In this document: positions 8,923 to 19,189 of the stretch, piece after piece | Layout of the letters: each line of letters begins with the position of its first letter | Numbering within the stretch: position 1 is the first letter of the stretch | From: Falciphora oryzae | Taxonomy: Eukaryota > Ascomycota > Sordariomycetes > Magnaporthales > Magnaporthaceae | Length of the DNA stretch: 64,000 nt | Reading direction: 5' to 3' | Assembly: GCA_000733355.1 (NCBI GenBank) | Contig: JNVV01000080.1 | Location: 1 to 64,000 of the forward strand | The notes under the pieces: model-generated | Seen by the model: the letters and a program-made list of their open reading frames with translations, nothing else | What the model was told of the DNA's origin: nothing | Databases searched by the model: none | Made by a program: the position numbers and the translations under genes

Positions 8923-11261
8923 GATGGCGGCGGCGGTGGCGTGGATGAGATAGCGACAGCGACCTCGCGTGCACCGGCACGGCAAGCACACTTCTAAAAG
9001 CCGGATGGTTGTCGATTGGCAGGACCAAGACAGGGGCAGCTAGGCCGGAGTCTGGTGTGTGCGGTCTGGTGCTCGAGGTGGGACGAGCAGTGGCGGAGGT
9101 AAATGAGATGCGCGCGCGTGTTTTTTGGGGCTGCAGATTTTGCTCGTTGGGAAAACAGCAACGGTCGCGGCACAAAGGGGAGCCGTGCCCTCGCGCTCGG
9201 ACACAATGCAAGCCAAAAACAAAAAACGAATTGGGTTTAAAGCAAGCCGCAATGGGACAGCAAAGTTTTGTTTACGGATCCTTCAATCCTACAGAGAATG
9301 TATCCGTGCCAGGTGGGGCACCACTCGTCTTCTTTAATTCTCAGTACTCAGTATAGTATAGGCACAAGCTTAGCATTCTCGACTGGAGGAGGGGGTCCCA
9401 TTTCCTGCCCACCCGGCCAGCAAGGATCCATCCAGGCCGCAGCAACAAGGCCACGAAGGCCATGACGGGGATTGTCGAGCGTCGAGAGGCCAGTACATTC
9501 GCCTCACCTCACTCGCGTACAGGATGGGTTGCCACGCAGCAGCTCTGGGAGAGTGGGCTGTGTGCGTGCACATCCCACACACACGCTGCCGGATGCGCAT
9601 TTGAGCATTAGCGTGTGTCGCCCCAGCCTCCGCATTTTTGGCCTGATACGGATGTCACGCTGCTCGTGGACCGTCCCCGCTGGTTGGCTGGGGACAGTGT
9701 TTACGCTTTTGACTTATTAAACTTACCTGTTTAGGCTTGGATGGATTTCCCGAGGTGTTTCCCTTGGCCGCTTGTCGACACACCAGCGGCCTACAAGGGG
9801 GGCCCTCCGACGCGCATGGTCATCCGCTTTCAAGGGTTGCTGACCACCTTATAAGGCTGGCCCATACTAGAATAAGGCTGCGGCTGCCAAGCCTGTTCAA
9901 TCCACGCCATGTCAAATTGGTTCAAATACTGTGGCGTGAGCGAGGAGCCACAGGGTTTATATACAACGGGCGAAGGAGGGCCAGCGAATATGTGCATTAT
10001 GTTGGCTTCGCATGACTCCATGCAACCTGCTGCTGCCAGGAGACACGAAACCAACCGTTTCGCTTTACTGCCCTGGCCGGCGACATGGTTTGTCGAATAT
10101 TTGCACAGCTCAGGCCCTGATGACAGAAGCTTGGGGAAAGGGGGTCGAACATTCTGGCCTGGAGCGAGGCAGTCATCCCATCACCTCTACTCTCTAGACA
10201 CCAACCTCCTCTCGCGGACAACCTGTCCATTTGCCGACGACATACTATCGCCACATGTAGCAGGTTGCATGCCAGTTTCCAAATCCGATGCGTCGCGCTA
10301 GGCTACAGCAGCGTCAAAGACTGAATAGCGCTGAGGCACTCGGGCGGGGAGTAGGTGCGGGGTTGAGGCTATGGGGGCTATGGGCAGTTATCCATGACAT
10401 CGTCGATCGCTCACGCCGCCGGAAGCGGCCTGCTCGATTCCTCGACAACGGGGAATGACGAGGACCTCCCCCCGGAATCCCTTGCCCGGGCGCCATAATC
10501 TCGCCCGTCCCAGGCTTGCATCCCTGCGGCCGTCCGCCCAAAACGGCTCGTTGCCCGTCCTGAACAAGTTGAGAGTGGGCTGTCAGGTACCAAGACCCCT
10601 TTCCATGATCAAAGTCGTTCCCGTCGGGCCTGGCGCAGTGGGAAACAAAATATATTCACGCGTCTTGAAAGCCTTATGGTGTCGGGTGTCCAGCAGAGGA
10701 AAAGGATATCTTCTGTAACCTTAACGTCTTCGTTTTTTTCCCCTGTATTTTAGCATTTGGGATTTCTCTTTGTTTTCCGTGACAGCGAGCTTCTGGACTC
10801 CGAGGAGCTGGATGTCTGACCAAGTGGGCCATCATTCTTCCCATCCGAGAGACCCCGCCTCTTCCGCGCGGATTCTAATGTAGCATATCCAGGCGCGGGT
10901 CCAGCACATACGAGGCACCCAAAATCAAGCTCTCATGGCACAACGCCGAAGGGCGCGTGCCCGTGGGCTGCATGAGCAACATCTGGTCTTCGGCGCTATC
11001 TTGGGCGAGGTCTTCATGTTCGCCGTGGGCGGCACGTCGGCCTCCGAGGACTTCCACAACAGCCGCCGTGGCTTTTTGACCGGAACACTCGGCCGCTGGG
11101 ACGGCGGCGGGCGCAGGGCCAATCCTTCGTTCAATCTTGTCTTTCAACAACTCGCACCTGGAGAAAACAACTTACCCAGAAAGCCTGAAGTAGCTTTATA
11201 AAAGGGCCAGAAGCGGCGCTGTTGATTCTCTTGATACCTCGTATCCACTCCCGAAATCGCA
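8923..11261. other. Long intergenic stretch, no gene recognised
   Basis: The RAD21 promoter lies at 8923-9250 (read on minus, CT-rich around 9000-9140). The rest holds only short overlapping frames on both strands without domains, leaders or splice structure. I see no repeats or terminal inverted repeats. Confidence 0.5.
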
Positions 11262-11653
11262 CACAGCGTCCAGTACGAGGATGCGGACTTGCAGTTCGAA
11301 GCCGAAGAGATGATGAAGCAATATGCAACCAGCACGGCGTTTCTTAGCTCCTCCCTGCAAGACATGGAGCTTCGTGAACCTAAATTACTCAAGGAAGCCC
11401 AAGAGCTGCCACACTGGGAGGAATGGTTTAAAGCCATGACGACTGAATACAACTCCCTCCTGGCAAACCAGACCTGGACCCTTGTCCCTCGCCCACTGCA
11501 CCAAAAACCCCTCAGTGGAAAGTGGGTGTACAAGCTGAAGACTGGGCCGTCTGGTGAGATCCTGAGATACAAGGCACGATGGGCTGTCCGTGGTTTGAAC
11601 AAAAGGAGGGCATCGACTACACTGAGGGGCTGTTTGACACTAAATGGTTTTTT
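11262..11653 (+). pseudogene. Copia reverse transcriptase, N-terminal fragment
   Basis: The translation shows the Ty1/copia RVT_2 start: EPKLLKEAQELPHWEEWFKAM, EYNSLLANQTWTLVPRP, SGKWVYKLKTGPSGEI and RYKARWAVRG. A frameshift near 11600 moves the reading to EQKEGIDYTEG, which is the canonical continuation. The fragment then stops at the LTR inserted at 11654. The rest of the RT is at 12652-12765 beyond two insertions. This is a decayed relic with no integrase or protease left. Confidence 0.85.
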
Positions 11654-11954
11654 TGTTGCATTGCACTGGCCTGTGAAGGCAGTCGGCAGACCTCAGAGAG
11701 GGCCGGATCCTCTGGTCCCGTGATCTCTGATCACGGGACCCGAGGACCCGCAAGCCCGCGGAGGCTGGGAGCAGGGGAGCGGCCCTTTGGTGATCTGGAT
11801 CGTGTATATATAGCCTCCCTCCTGCTCCCTCTCTGGCAGATAGATTCCTTTCCTCTTGGTGCACAATAATAGATCGATCCTCTGATATAAAGGATCGTTG
11901 TTCACTCTACTTTGGAGATCTCCGAGCCCACAGGAGTACCAACTCCTACCAACA
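11654..11954 (+). mobile_element. LTR, copia-type family C2
   Basis: A 301-bp unit from TGTTGCATTG to CCTACCAACA, homologous to the 945-1244 LTR, with the same TATATATA and leader. It contains a perfect 12-bp-arm palindrome at 11714-11725 and 11729-11740. It sits inside the copia RT relic. Flanks (TTTTT and TTCTT) do not form a clean target duplication, so rearrangement or mutation after insertion is likely. Confidence 0.8.
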
Positions 11955-12039
11955 TTCTTGGTTTTTTGGTTTTTACCGGTTTTTTAGTCGTTAAAAAATG
12001 CCTTTACTAAAAGGTGTACGTAAAAACCTGGAAGGTTTA

Positions 12040-12651
12040 GGGCGTGTTTGGTGGTAGCGGCTTTTTGGTTTTTTGGTTTTTTGCTCAACTTTTTTTGTGA
12101 AAAATATCAACACCAAAGGCCAGGCGATAAATACGAATTAATGTGAGTGCATTTCTAAACAATATAAATTCTCCCAGCAAACTCCTTTTCTAATGAAGTG
12201 TAACAAGGGGTCAAAGACGGCTTGGAGAAGGATCTCTATATTGCAGATAATCTTTCTATGGGCTCAAGAGATGCTTGAGGAAGAAGGAATCTGTAACAAG
12301 GGGTCAAAGACGGCTTGGAGAAGGATCTCTATATTGCAGATAATCTTTCTATGGGCTCAAGAGATGCTTGAGGAAGAAGGAATCTTTCATGGAGGACATA
12401 GGAGATGGCAGGGTTTATATAAACCACCCTGTAATCCGTGCGAAGTATTGAGTACATGATTCACACTGCCCCTCCGGCCTTCGGCCTTTGGGCCTCGGGG
12501 CCGTTGGGCACCTATACCGGTTCCCGGACCTTCTGTGGGGCCGATTAGGTGAGTCCACAGGTTCTTCCGTGTGACATGAAGGCTTTAGGTTTTGAGAAAG
12601 TTTGAGGCAAAAAACCAAAAAACTTAAAATCCGCTACCACCAAACACGCCC
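12040..12651. mobile_element. Harbinger-type MITE M1
   Basis: A 612-bp element with inverted ends (GGGCGTGTTTGGTGGTAGCGG at left, its complement at right) is flanked by TTA on both sides (12037-12039 and 12652-12654). TTA duplications and GGGC..GTTTGG ends are typical of PIF/Harbinger. Its outer parts match the 229-bp MITE at 34920-35148, while the extra length comes from an internal insert with a tandem duplication. It separates two halves of a copia reverse transcriptase. The preceding 11955-12036 looks like a fragment of an M3-type MITE. Confidence 0.85.
12201..12385 (+). repeat. Two tandem 93-bp units inside MITE M1
   Basis: Two essentially identical units begin TAACAAGGGGTCAAAGACGG at 12201 and at 12294. 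The 93-bp period equals 31 codons, so one plus-strand frame stays open across both. This looks like a captured, duplicated segment in a non-autonomous element rather than a gene. Confidence 0.9.
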
Positions 12652-12765
12652 TTAGTTAAAATCGAACAGATGGACGTCAAGTCATCATTACTTTATGGGA
12701 TGACCGATGACGAAATCTACCTGGAGCAGCCACCAGGTTTTGAAGGCGGAGGCCGAAAGGACTGA
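12652..12765 (+). pseudogene. Copia reverse transcriptase, catalytic-core fragment
   Basis: The translation IEQMDVKSSLLYGMTDDEIY, then LEQPPGFEG, is the hallmark copia RT motif (QMDVKTAFLYG..EEIYMEQPPGF) and follows from the fragment at 11262-11653. The frame ends in TGA at 12763. With the LTR (11654) and MITE (12040) removed, some RT sequence is still missing between the pieces. Confidence 0.9.
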
Positions 12766-12851
12766 GTCTGCAAATCTGATTTGAAAACAACATAGTGAAA
12801 TAGGAGAATGCATTCAGTTTGGTACAGAACCTGGTTTGGTTCGAGGGGGAG

Positions 12852-13021
12852 TGCTGAGATGACAAATGTCACATGCCCCGGGTTAGTGACTGGGAGCACG
12901 AGCCATACCAGGCTGCCTGTTATGTATATAAGGCATGACCTCTCCCACCTCTCACAGAGACACTATGCTAGATAAGCAAGTAATGCAAGGAATCTTGAAC
13001 TATGGTCAACATATTTCAACA
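12852..13021 (+). mobile_element. Putative 3' LTR of the copia relic, family C3
   Basis: A purine-rich tract (CGAGGGGGAG) directly precedes TGCTGAGATGAC, the usual polypurine-tract/LTR junction. The unit has a TGTATATAAGGC TATA box and ends TTTCAACA at 13021. It follows the RT remnant in the right order, so it is probably the element's own 3' LTR after internal deletion. No 5' partner is recognised. Confidence 0.55.
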
Positions 13022-13852
13022 CGGACAGGTCTTGTTCCAATGGGACGCAGCGAGCCAAGACGCAGGGAGTCTAGTGCTTTACCCATCATCTTCGTCGTCG
13101 AGGGCCCCGGTGTCGGCAAGGGGATATAGGGCGCTCTAGTTGGCGCGCCCGCACGCCGGCGTGTGCCGTGATACCTTGCAGCCCAGGTTCTTGTCGGCAA
13201 AGACACCTTTGAAACAATACCCCCAGTGAGCTACTAGTACCATTGGTCCTTCAGGATGGGCAACACAACCCTTGGCATCATCTTGCCAGCGCTCAACGTC
13301 GCGCATACCCCCGCTGGTCAGAAAATGTTGGCTTATCAGCGGGACTTGAGGGAGGCAGGCTGCCTGCGCCGTGGATGCTGTATTGCCAATAAGAGCTGAG
13401 GTATTTCGTTGCCGGGTGGGTGGTGACGACTTGGAACACCACATGCACCAATGAGAGAGAGCCTGTCTGACCGGGCACCTTCTTCACAGTGACACAAGCT
13501 TTCAGCTTCTTACTATTAGAGCGCATCTTAACAACTACAGCCGCTACAGCCTGCAAACGGCGACGGCTTCGGTCCCGAAACCTCCAAGGTTGAATGCTGC
13601 TCGGACGATTTGGTGCGGGCGCCAGATGGTTGGTCATGCGATTTTTTCTCCTTTTTTTGGTTTTTTTTTTACCCTTCTCTATTTTCGCATTGAACTAGAT
13701 GACTCCACTAGCACTTGGTTCAGTTCGGTGCTCGTAAGGCAACTGCCCGGTGAGCGCGCTTCCATGCCCCGTGTGGCGAGGCTCCTCCGATTATTCCAAC
13801 ATCTCACCATTCCGACCCTTATCTGCCCCGATGCCGCAAATCCAATATGCAT
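13022..13852. other. No recognisable gene
   Basis: Overlapping frames of about 100 codons occur on minus (13136-13637) without a recognisable domain. Homopolymer T runs at 13640-13670. Nothing else is seen. Confidence 0.5.
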
Positions 13853-16800
13853 CTAAACGATAATAATCGTCTCTATCTCAGCAGCACGAAAAGGATCAAG
13901 GTATCCGGGATATTTAGGGTACAGCTCTAAATAACCCAATCCAATCCTCGTAAACTGTCCTCTCCGCAACATATCATTGCCCTCTGTCCAAGTAAGCACG
14001 AGATAAACGACAACGTTAAGCCTTCTGCCACTGGAATTCTCTATCACGTACACCCCCATCTTTACGGCGTAGGCAGGGTACCCGCCCTCCTCCATGGTCG
14101 TCCACCCTTTACGACAAGGGCAGTCTCCCTTTCCGCAAATCCGCCCCACCGCCGCCGCATTTTGCTGGCCCAGACAGGGAAACACGTGGAGAATGCTGGC
14201 TTGTTGCTCTTCGTTGAGTTTATACGTCTCAGGCGGTCTGGGTGGTGAGAACCCCGGCCATGAGGTTAACATGTGGGGTCGGTGTTCGCGGGTACTGATT
14301 TGTTCTTAAGCAAGTCGGCACTGTATTCCGCGAATGTTGCTTGACCTGGTGTAGTTACTAGGCTCTCCCGCAGGCCTTGCCCTATCCGTGAGGTGCAGGG
14401 GAAGGCCTCGAACATGTCTTCAGAGTTCCCATATGGAACGTGCCGGGCGTCCGGGACAAAGGGTAAAACCTCGTCGTTGGGTGTGCGCAGAAAATGTTGC
14501 GTTTTATGCAGTTCCCGCTCTATTGATCCACGTAAGACGCTGTGGAGAGTGAAATAATGATAGCCGCCATCTGGTAGTTTGCTCTTCTCAACCGTTACTG
14601 TCTGCAGCCTCACGCGCATGATGGGGGCATGAATGACAAGTCTTCCGGTGGTAGGAGAGCTCCAGGCAAATGTACGGCGAAGCTTCCGATTATGGGCCGG
14701 GATTCGTTTTCCTTTTCGAAGCGTTCCTGGTTTGTTCTGATGGAGTCCATGTCCAGTGTGCTAATGTCTTCCATGTCCATTTCTTCAATCCTAGCAAAGG
14801 GGACGAAGAGCGTTTCGTGGTCGAGGAAAGCGTCGGCATCGAGGCGGGCAAACATGAAGGTATAGGACGTTCCAGCCACCTGTTGTCTACCACAACGGCC
14901 CATAAAATGCCACGATGGAAACAGCGTCGGGCAGCCGGGTTCAGTGTTCGCGAAGAGGTACGAGTCCCCCGTGAGGGACTTTCGGAGGAGCATCTCTCGG
15001 TGGATGGTTTGAAGATCGTAGTACGAACCAAGCTCGGGGTAAGGTTTCACCAACAAGTTCACGGCCGTGGCGTAGTGGCGATAAGTCTTGGGGAGCGTGT
15101 ATGCACGAGGCGGGAACGGCCAGACGAGAGTCTTCATGCTGGCCGAGCTGGGATCGAGGTTGTCCGGCTCGCGGCGCCAGAGAAGGAACTCCAGAGCGAG
15201 AGCATTTCTGCGTATGTACATTCCTTTTTTGAAACCAGGTACCCCGTTAATAAATACCGTCGTCGTCGAGTTGGGTCCGAGTCATCAGGCGACGAGAGCA
15301 GGCCTCGAACACGCTTGCCAGGCCCTTGATTGCGATTAAGACGTCTTTCGCGAACTTGAGCGAGCGGCCGCTGTACTCGCTTAATATCGTCATCCATGCC
15401 ATGCGTATGACCATAGAGGTCGTCGGATCGAAAGGGAACTTGGGATCAAGCAGCGCGCTGATGCACGCCGCCGCCGTCCGGTCAGGTTGGATGGGAGCGA
15501 GCTCCATGCCCGTCGATGTTGGGACTTCTTGATACCAGCACCGTAGATCTTTTTTTTGGATTGCGATGAAGCTGCATTCGCATCTATCCATTCTGACGCA
15601 CTTCCATACCATCTCTCTGGCGTTGAATTCAAGGAACCGAGTGGCAAGAAGCTTCTCTTGGTACGTCCAGCCCCGCGCGTTCAGGGGGTTCACGCCCCTG
15701 GCACCTGGCACCATTCCGTGAACAGCTTCCGGCAGGAGACGAACGTGGGCGCAGTTGCTCCTTCGTATCTCGGGGTTTGGAAACCGCAGTTCAAAGAAGC
15801 GCGCATCCACCGTGTACGGGTTGGTTTCATCCCCTCCCTGCATATCCAAACTTGGCGATTTGGGGTCTGTGAATTGCGGCCGGTATGGCTTGTCCCTAGC
15901 CGGAAGCCTGAAGACGTTCGCAACCCACGTCGAACCAAAAGTCTGTGGCCCCAGGAGCGGGTCGGTGCATTCAAATGCGTAGTTATTGCCGATGACGAGA
16001 TGGGCGTTGGCGTAAACGTGCATCATGCTCTCGGCCTCGCGCTTCCAGCCGGTGCCATCGTTTTGGACGATGCATAAGGCATCAACCCAGAGATAGCGGT
16101 AGCCTAGAGTGATACAGATGTGCATCGCCTGCCGAATTCCGAGTGGGATTGTCGAGACGGGGAGTTCGCGTCGGTGTTGCTCCAGATTCTCAATAGTCGT
16201 GGTGACCCATTCTTTCGATGAGAATTCACCCCAGCGATAGCTCAGGGCGACGTAGGTGTTGCCAGTGATGTTGCTTTTTTCAACTAGCCTTGCGTTTATG
16301 TCTTCAATCGTATTGTTGCCGCCCGGAGACGAAAGTAGGATCAACCGCGTCGGCATGAAACCTGGGTCGGGTTTTCTGCAATCGGTATGCGACTCGGGAC
16401 ACTCCTTGAGCCATCTTCTAATGGTTCCAAAGGCCTGGGGGTCGTCTGCCATTTGCGCGACCGGAGGAGCACTCCCCACTGTCGGGTAGCAGCGAGGGTG
16501 GCCTAGGTTTGTGAATATCTCTAGGGCGAGTTCTCGTTGATTGTGCCAAGCCTGCGAAGCGTCCACTAGCAGAACCCAGAGCGGCCCGGTTCCGTACAGG
16601 GAGAGTGCGATGATGACTTTGTTTGGAAAGAGGTCCTGCTCCAATGCATCCGGCCCGAAATCTGCGAACCAGTACGGCATGAAACTCGACGCGCCCTCGA
16701 CCACGAGCTGACAAGCTTTGCAGCCGGCCATGGCACTCTTGATCCATTTTGTCGCTTGAGGGTAAGGCGGCGTGAAAGGCTTTGTATATAACAAGTCGTG

Positions 16801-17087
16801 GTAAATCTGGTCCCGAAAACCGCGGGTCGTGTCACACAGTAACCCGACGGAGGCCGGAGTCCAAGATCAACATTCCATTTCGCCATGGTGCTGTCGTTTC
16901 TGATCTCGGGCCCGCATTGCTGGAGGTCATGGCAAGTCTTGCAAGCAGGTTCGGCCGGCTCGGGAGGCCCGGTAGAGAGCGGTGTCGATGAAGCAGAGCC
17001 GGGGCCTCTCTGGTCGGAGTCGAGAACTGTGTCCGCACCTAGTGGACAGATCTCAGCCCACCCAGGTTCAATGTCGGGAGAGGCCAT
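13853..17087 (-). pseudogene. HET-domain protein, multiply frameshifted
   Basis: Read on minus, ATG 17087 opens an N-terminal part with a CKTCHDLQQC motif. The frame then switches near 16820 to the main 515-codon frame (16794-15247). This holds the heterokaryon-incompatibility (HET) domain: TYVALSYRWG, then GIRQAMHICITLGYRYLWVD and VYANAHLVI, then RGWTYQEKLLATRFLEF. That frame hits TAA at 15247-15249, while the C-terminal region continues in shifted frames: 15270-14610, then 14650-14266, then 14275-13853. Each hand-over needs a one-base slip (near 15275, 14650 and 14280), though the switch at 16820 could be a short intron. HET domains trigger incompatibility cell death in filamentous fungi. 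Several independent indels make this a pseudogene, unless sequencing error is responsible. Confidence 0.8.
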
Positions 17088-17826
17088 TGTGTCGTTTTGC
17101 CGGCTTTATACGAATAACCCTTGTTGGTTAAAATTCGGTCGTGCTTGTTCAATATTGAGCCTTGGATTCGAGGCTGATTGCGGTTGAACTAAGCCGACAA
17201 GCGTGAGGGCGTGTTGAGGGATTTTCATATTCTTTAACCCCAATCTGAAGACCGCCTTCCTATTCGGTCCGGTCTAGTGCTGCCTTTGCTCGGGCTTGCT
17301 TAGGCTGGCTCGCGCTCGGTTAGGCCTAGCGTCTAGTGCGGATCATTCCGGTCCTATGCCTCGATTCACCCACAGATTCTATGAGCAGGGTCACACCACC
17401 AACGGATTATAGCGACTATGCATGCTCGGCGGTGAAGCGATGGTCAGCAGGAGAGATAGCAGCGGTTGGCGACCCTCTAGTGAATGTAATGTTTTCTCTG
17501 ACCACTGCAAAAAGCTGTGTCCAACTTCCATAATGCGTGTGTGTGTGTATTTTGGATAGCTACTTCCATAGGTAGGTACGAAGCGAAAAGCGCCGTCTTC
17601 CTCACCAACATCCCGTCAAAGGACATCGTGGCCTTTCCTGGTGCCGGCGACGGGACAGCGGGGCCGAGGCTGAGCATCGCCGACGCCACCATTGCCTACG
17701 CCCAGGGCGACTTCAAGGGGCGACCAACACCATCATAACAATCTTCACCATCGTGCCGGGCCCCAACCCCGTCCCGCCGTGGTCACGACTTTCTACAGCT
17801 TCCTGGCCCCGAGCCCCACGACCACG
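17088..17826. other. No recognisable gene
   Basis: A plus-strand frame at 17570-17738 reads like protein (LTNIPSKDIVAFPGAGDG, LSIADATIAYAQGDF) but stops, and I cannot assign it. The rest up to the HET start is non-coding in appearance. Confidence 0.4.
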
Positions 17827-18135
17827 TCAGCGGCCAAGCCTAGCGTGGCCGCGCCCTGCACGCGTCTCAATGCTTACGGCTCCTGGCCGCGCCGGAAGCG
17901 ATGTCCACAGTCCTCCAAAGACGGTCAACCAACCTTCGCTATTCACTCGCCAGTAATTCTCCAGCACATAGGATAACATTCTCTCCTCTATTTTTCTCTG
18001 GAAATCATTGCTTTCCCAGCCAAATTCGTCGCACATACGATTGAACTTCCTCCATGCTGGAGCCGACGAGTCGTGGTCAAAGCCCGGGTAGTCAGCAAAG
18101 AAGTCATCAATGCGGCTCGGCTTTGAGGCTTGCAC
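17827..18135 (-). pseudogene. Fragment with fungal IDxFFxxYPxF motif
   Basis: The minus-strand translation carries SRIDDFFADYPGFDHDSSAP, then W..FNRMCDEFGW. I remember this motif from many short fungal hypothetical proteins (P.IDAFFARYP.F.Y.P.AP..EF.R.C...GW). The conserved part covers about residues 6-60. The remainder is out of character, which suggests truncation at both ends. The function of the family is unknown to me. Confidence 0.45.
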
Positions 18136-18828
18136 TCCAGGAATATGTCCGCAACATAACTAGAGTACCTCGGCTCCTCAGGCCTGGCGGCGGGGGCCAC
18201 GCTTCCGAAAGGTTCAGAACTTGCTGCGAGTACTGTACGAATCGCAGAAGAAAAGAACTGCGGATAGGATGGCGCCAGCCACGCTAAATAAATCACCAAT
18301 GATCAGTGTGGAAGAGCCGTGACAAAGGCGTTGACCGGTGAGGGAGAGCGGTAAGAGACGGCGCGGAGAAGCGAATTGCTGGGTGGTGTGGAGTCAACTC
18401 CTTATGTCCGTACTTATGCGCGCACTCGCAGATGCACGACGCAGGACAGGTGGCTTGCGTCCATGGTGACCAATCGAATGCAAACAGGGACGGCGAAGGT
18501 GGCCATGCTTGAGTAGCCGAAGGTACTCGGTCCTCCAAAGCGAGAGGAGACGGTCATGATGCATGGGAGACCTGTCCATCGCGTCTAAGACGCGTCGGGT
18601 TTTGGTGCAAGCAGGCCCTCGTCGCGGCTCGTGAATGAGCCGAAATTGGGCCTCATGGCCAACTGTCCAAGCACAGTGCTGCGGGAGGCGACCATTGGGG
18701 TGGGAGAAACCACTTCTCGCCCCGGACCGATAATGCAGCAGCATTATGGGTATGGCGGTGTGCTGGCCTTCACATTGCCGATCTCGTATTGTAAATGTTG
18801 CTTTTGCAGGGCGACTTTTAAAGCCTAG

Positions 18829-18867
18829 CACTGCCGATCATTTCCTAAGGTTTGGTGATCGGCAGTG
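18829..18867. repeat. 12-bp-stem inverted repeat
   Basis: CACTGCCGATCA (18829-18840) is followed after a 15-bp loop by its exact complement (18856-18867). There is no T-tract and no adjacent gene end, so a terminator role is not supported. It may be the end of an old element. Confidence 0.6.
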
Positions 18868-19007
18868 ATGAGGCTGAGGAGCTATTGATTTTGACGCCCT
18901 GTGATAAGAAATCGGGCGTCACACTCTCACATAATTGGACGACCCACAGTCGCCATCGCCGATGCGAGCGTAAGGCCGGCACTTCGCCATCGCTCCTTCT
19001 CTTCTCA

Positions 19008-19189
19008 NNNNNNNNNNNNNNNNNNNNNNNNNNNNNNNNNNNNNNNNNNNNNNNNNNNNNNNNNNNNNNNNNNNNNNNNNNNNNNNNNNNNNNNNNNNNN
19101 NNNNNNNNNNNNNNNNNNNNNNNNNNNNNNNNNNNNNNNNNNNNNNNNNNNNNNNNNNNNNNNNNNNNNNNNNNNNNNNNNNNNNNNNN
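19008..19189. other. Assembly gap (N run)
   Basis: About 182 undetermined bases. Frames reported across it are not meaningful. Confidence 0.99.
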
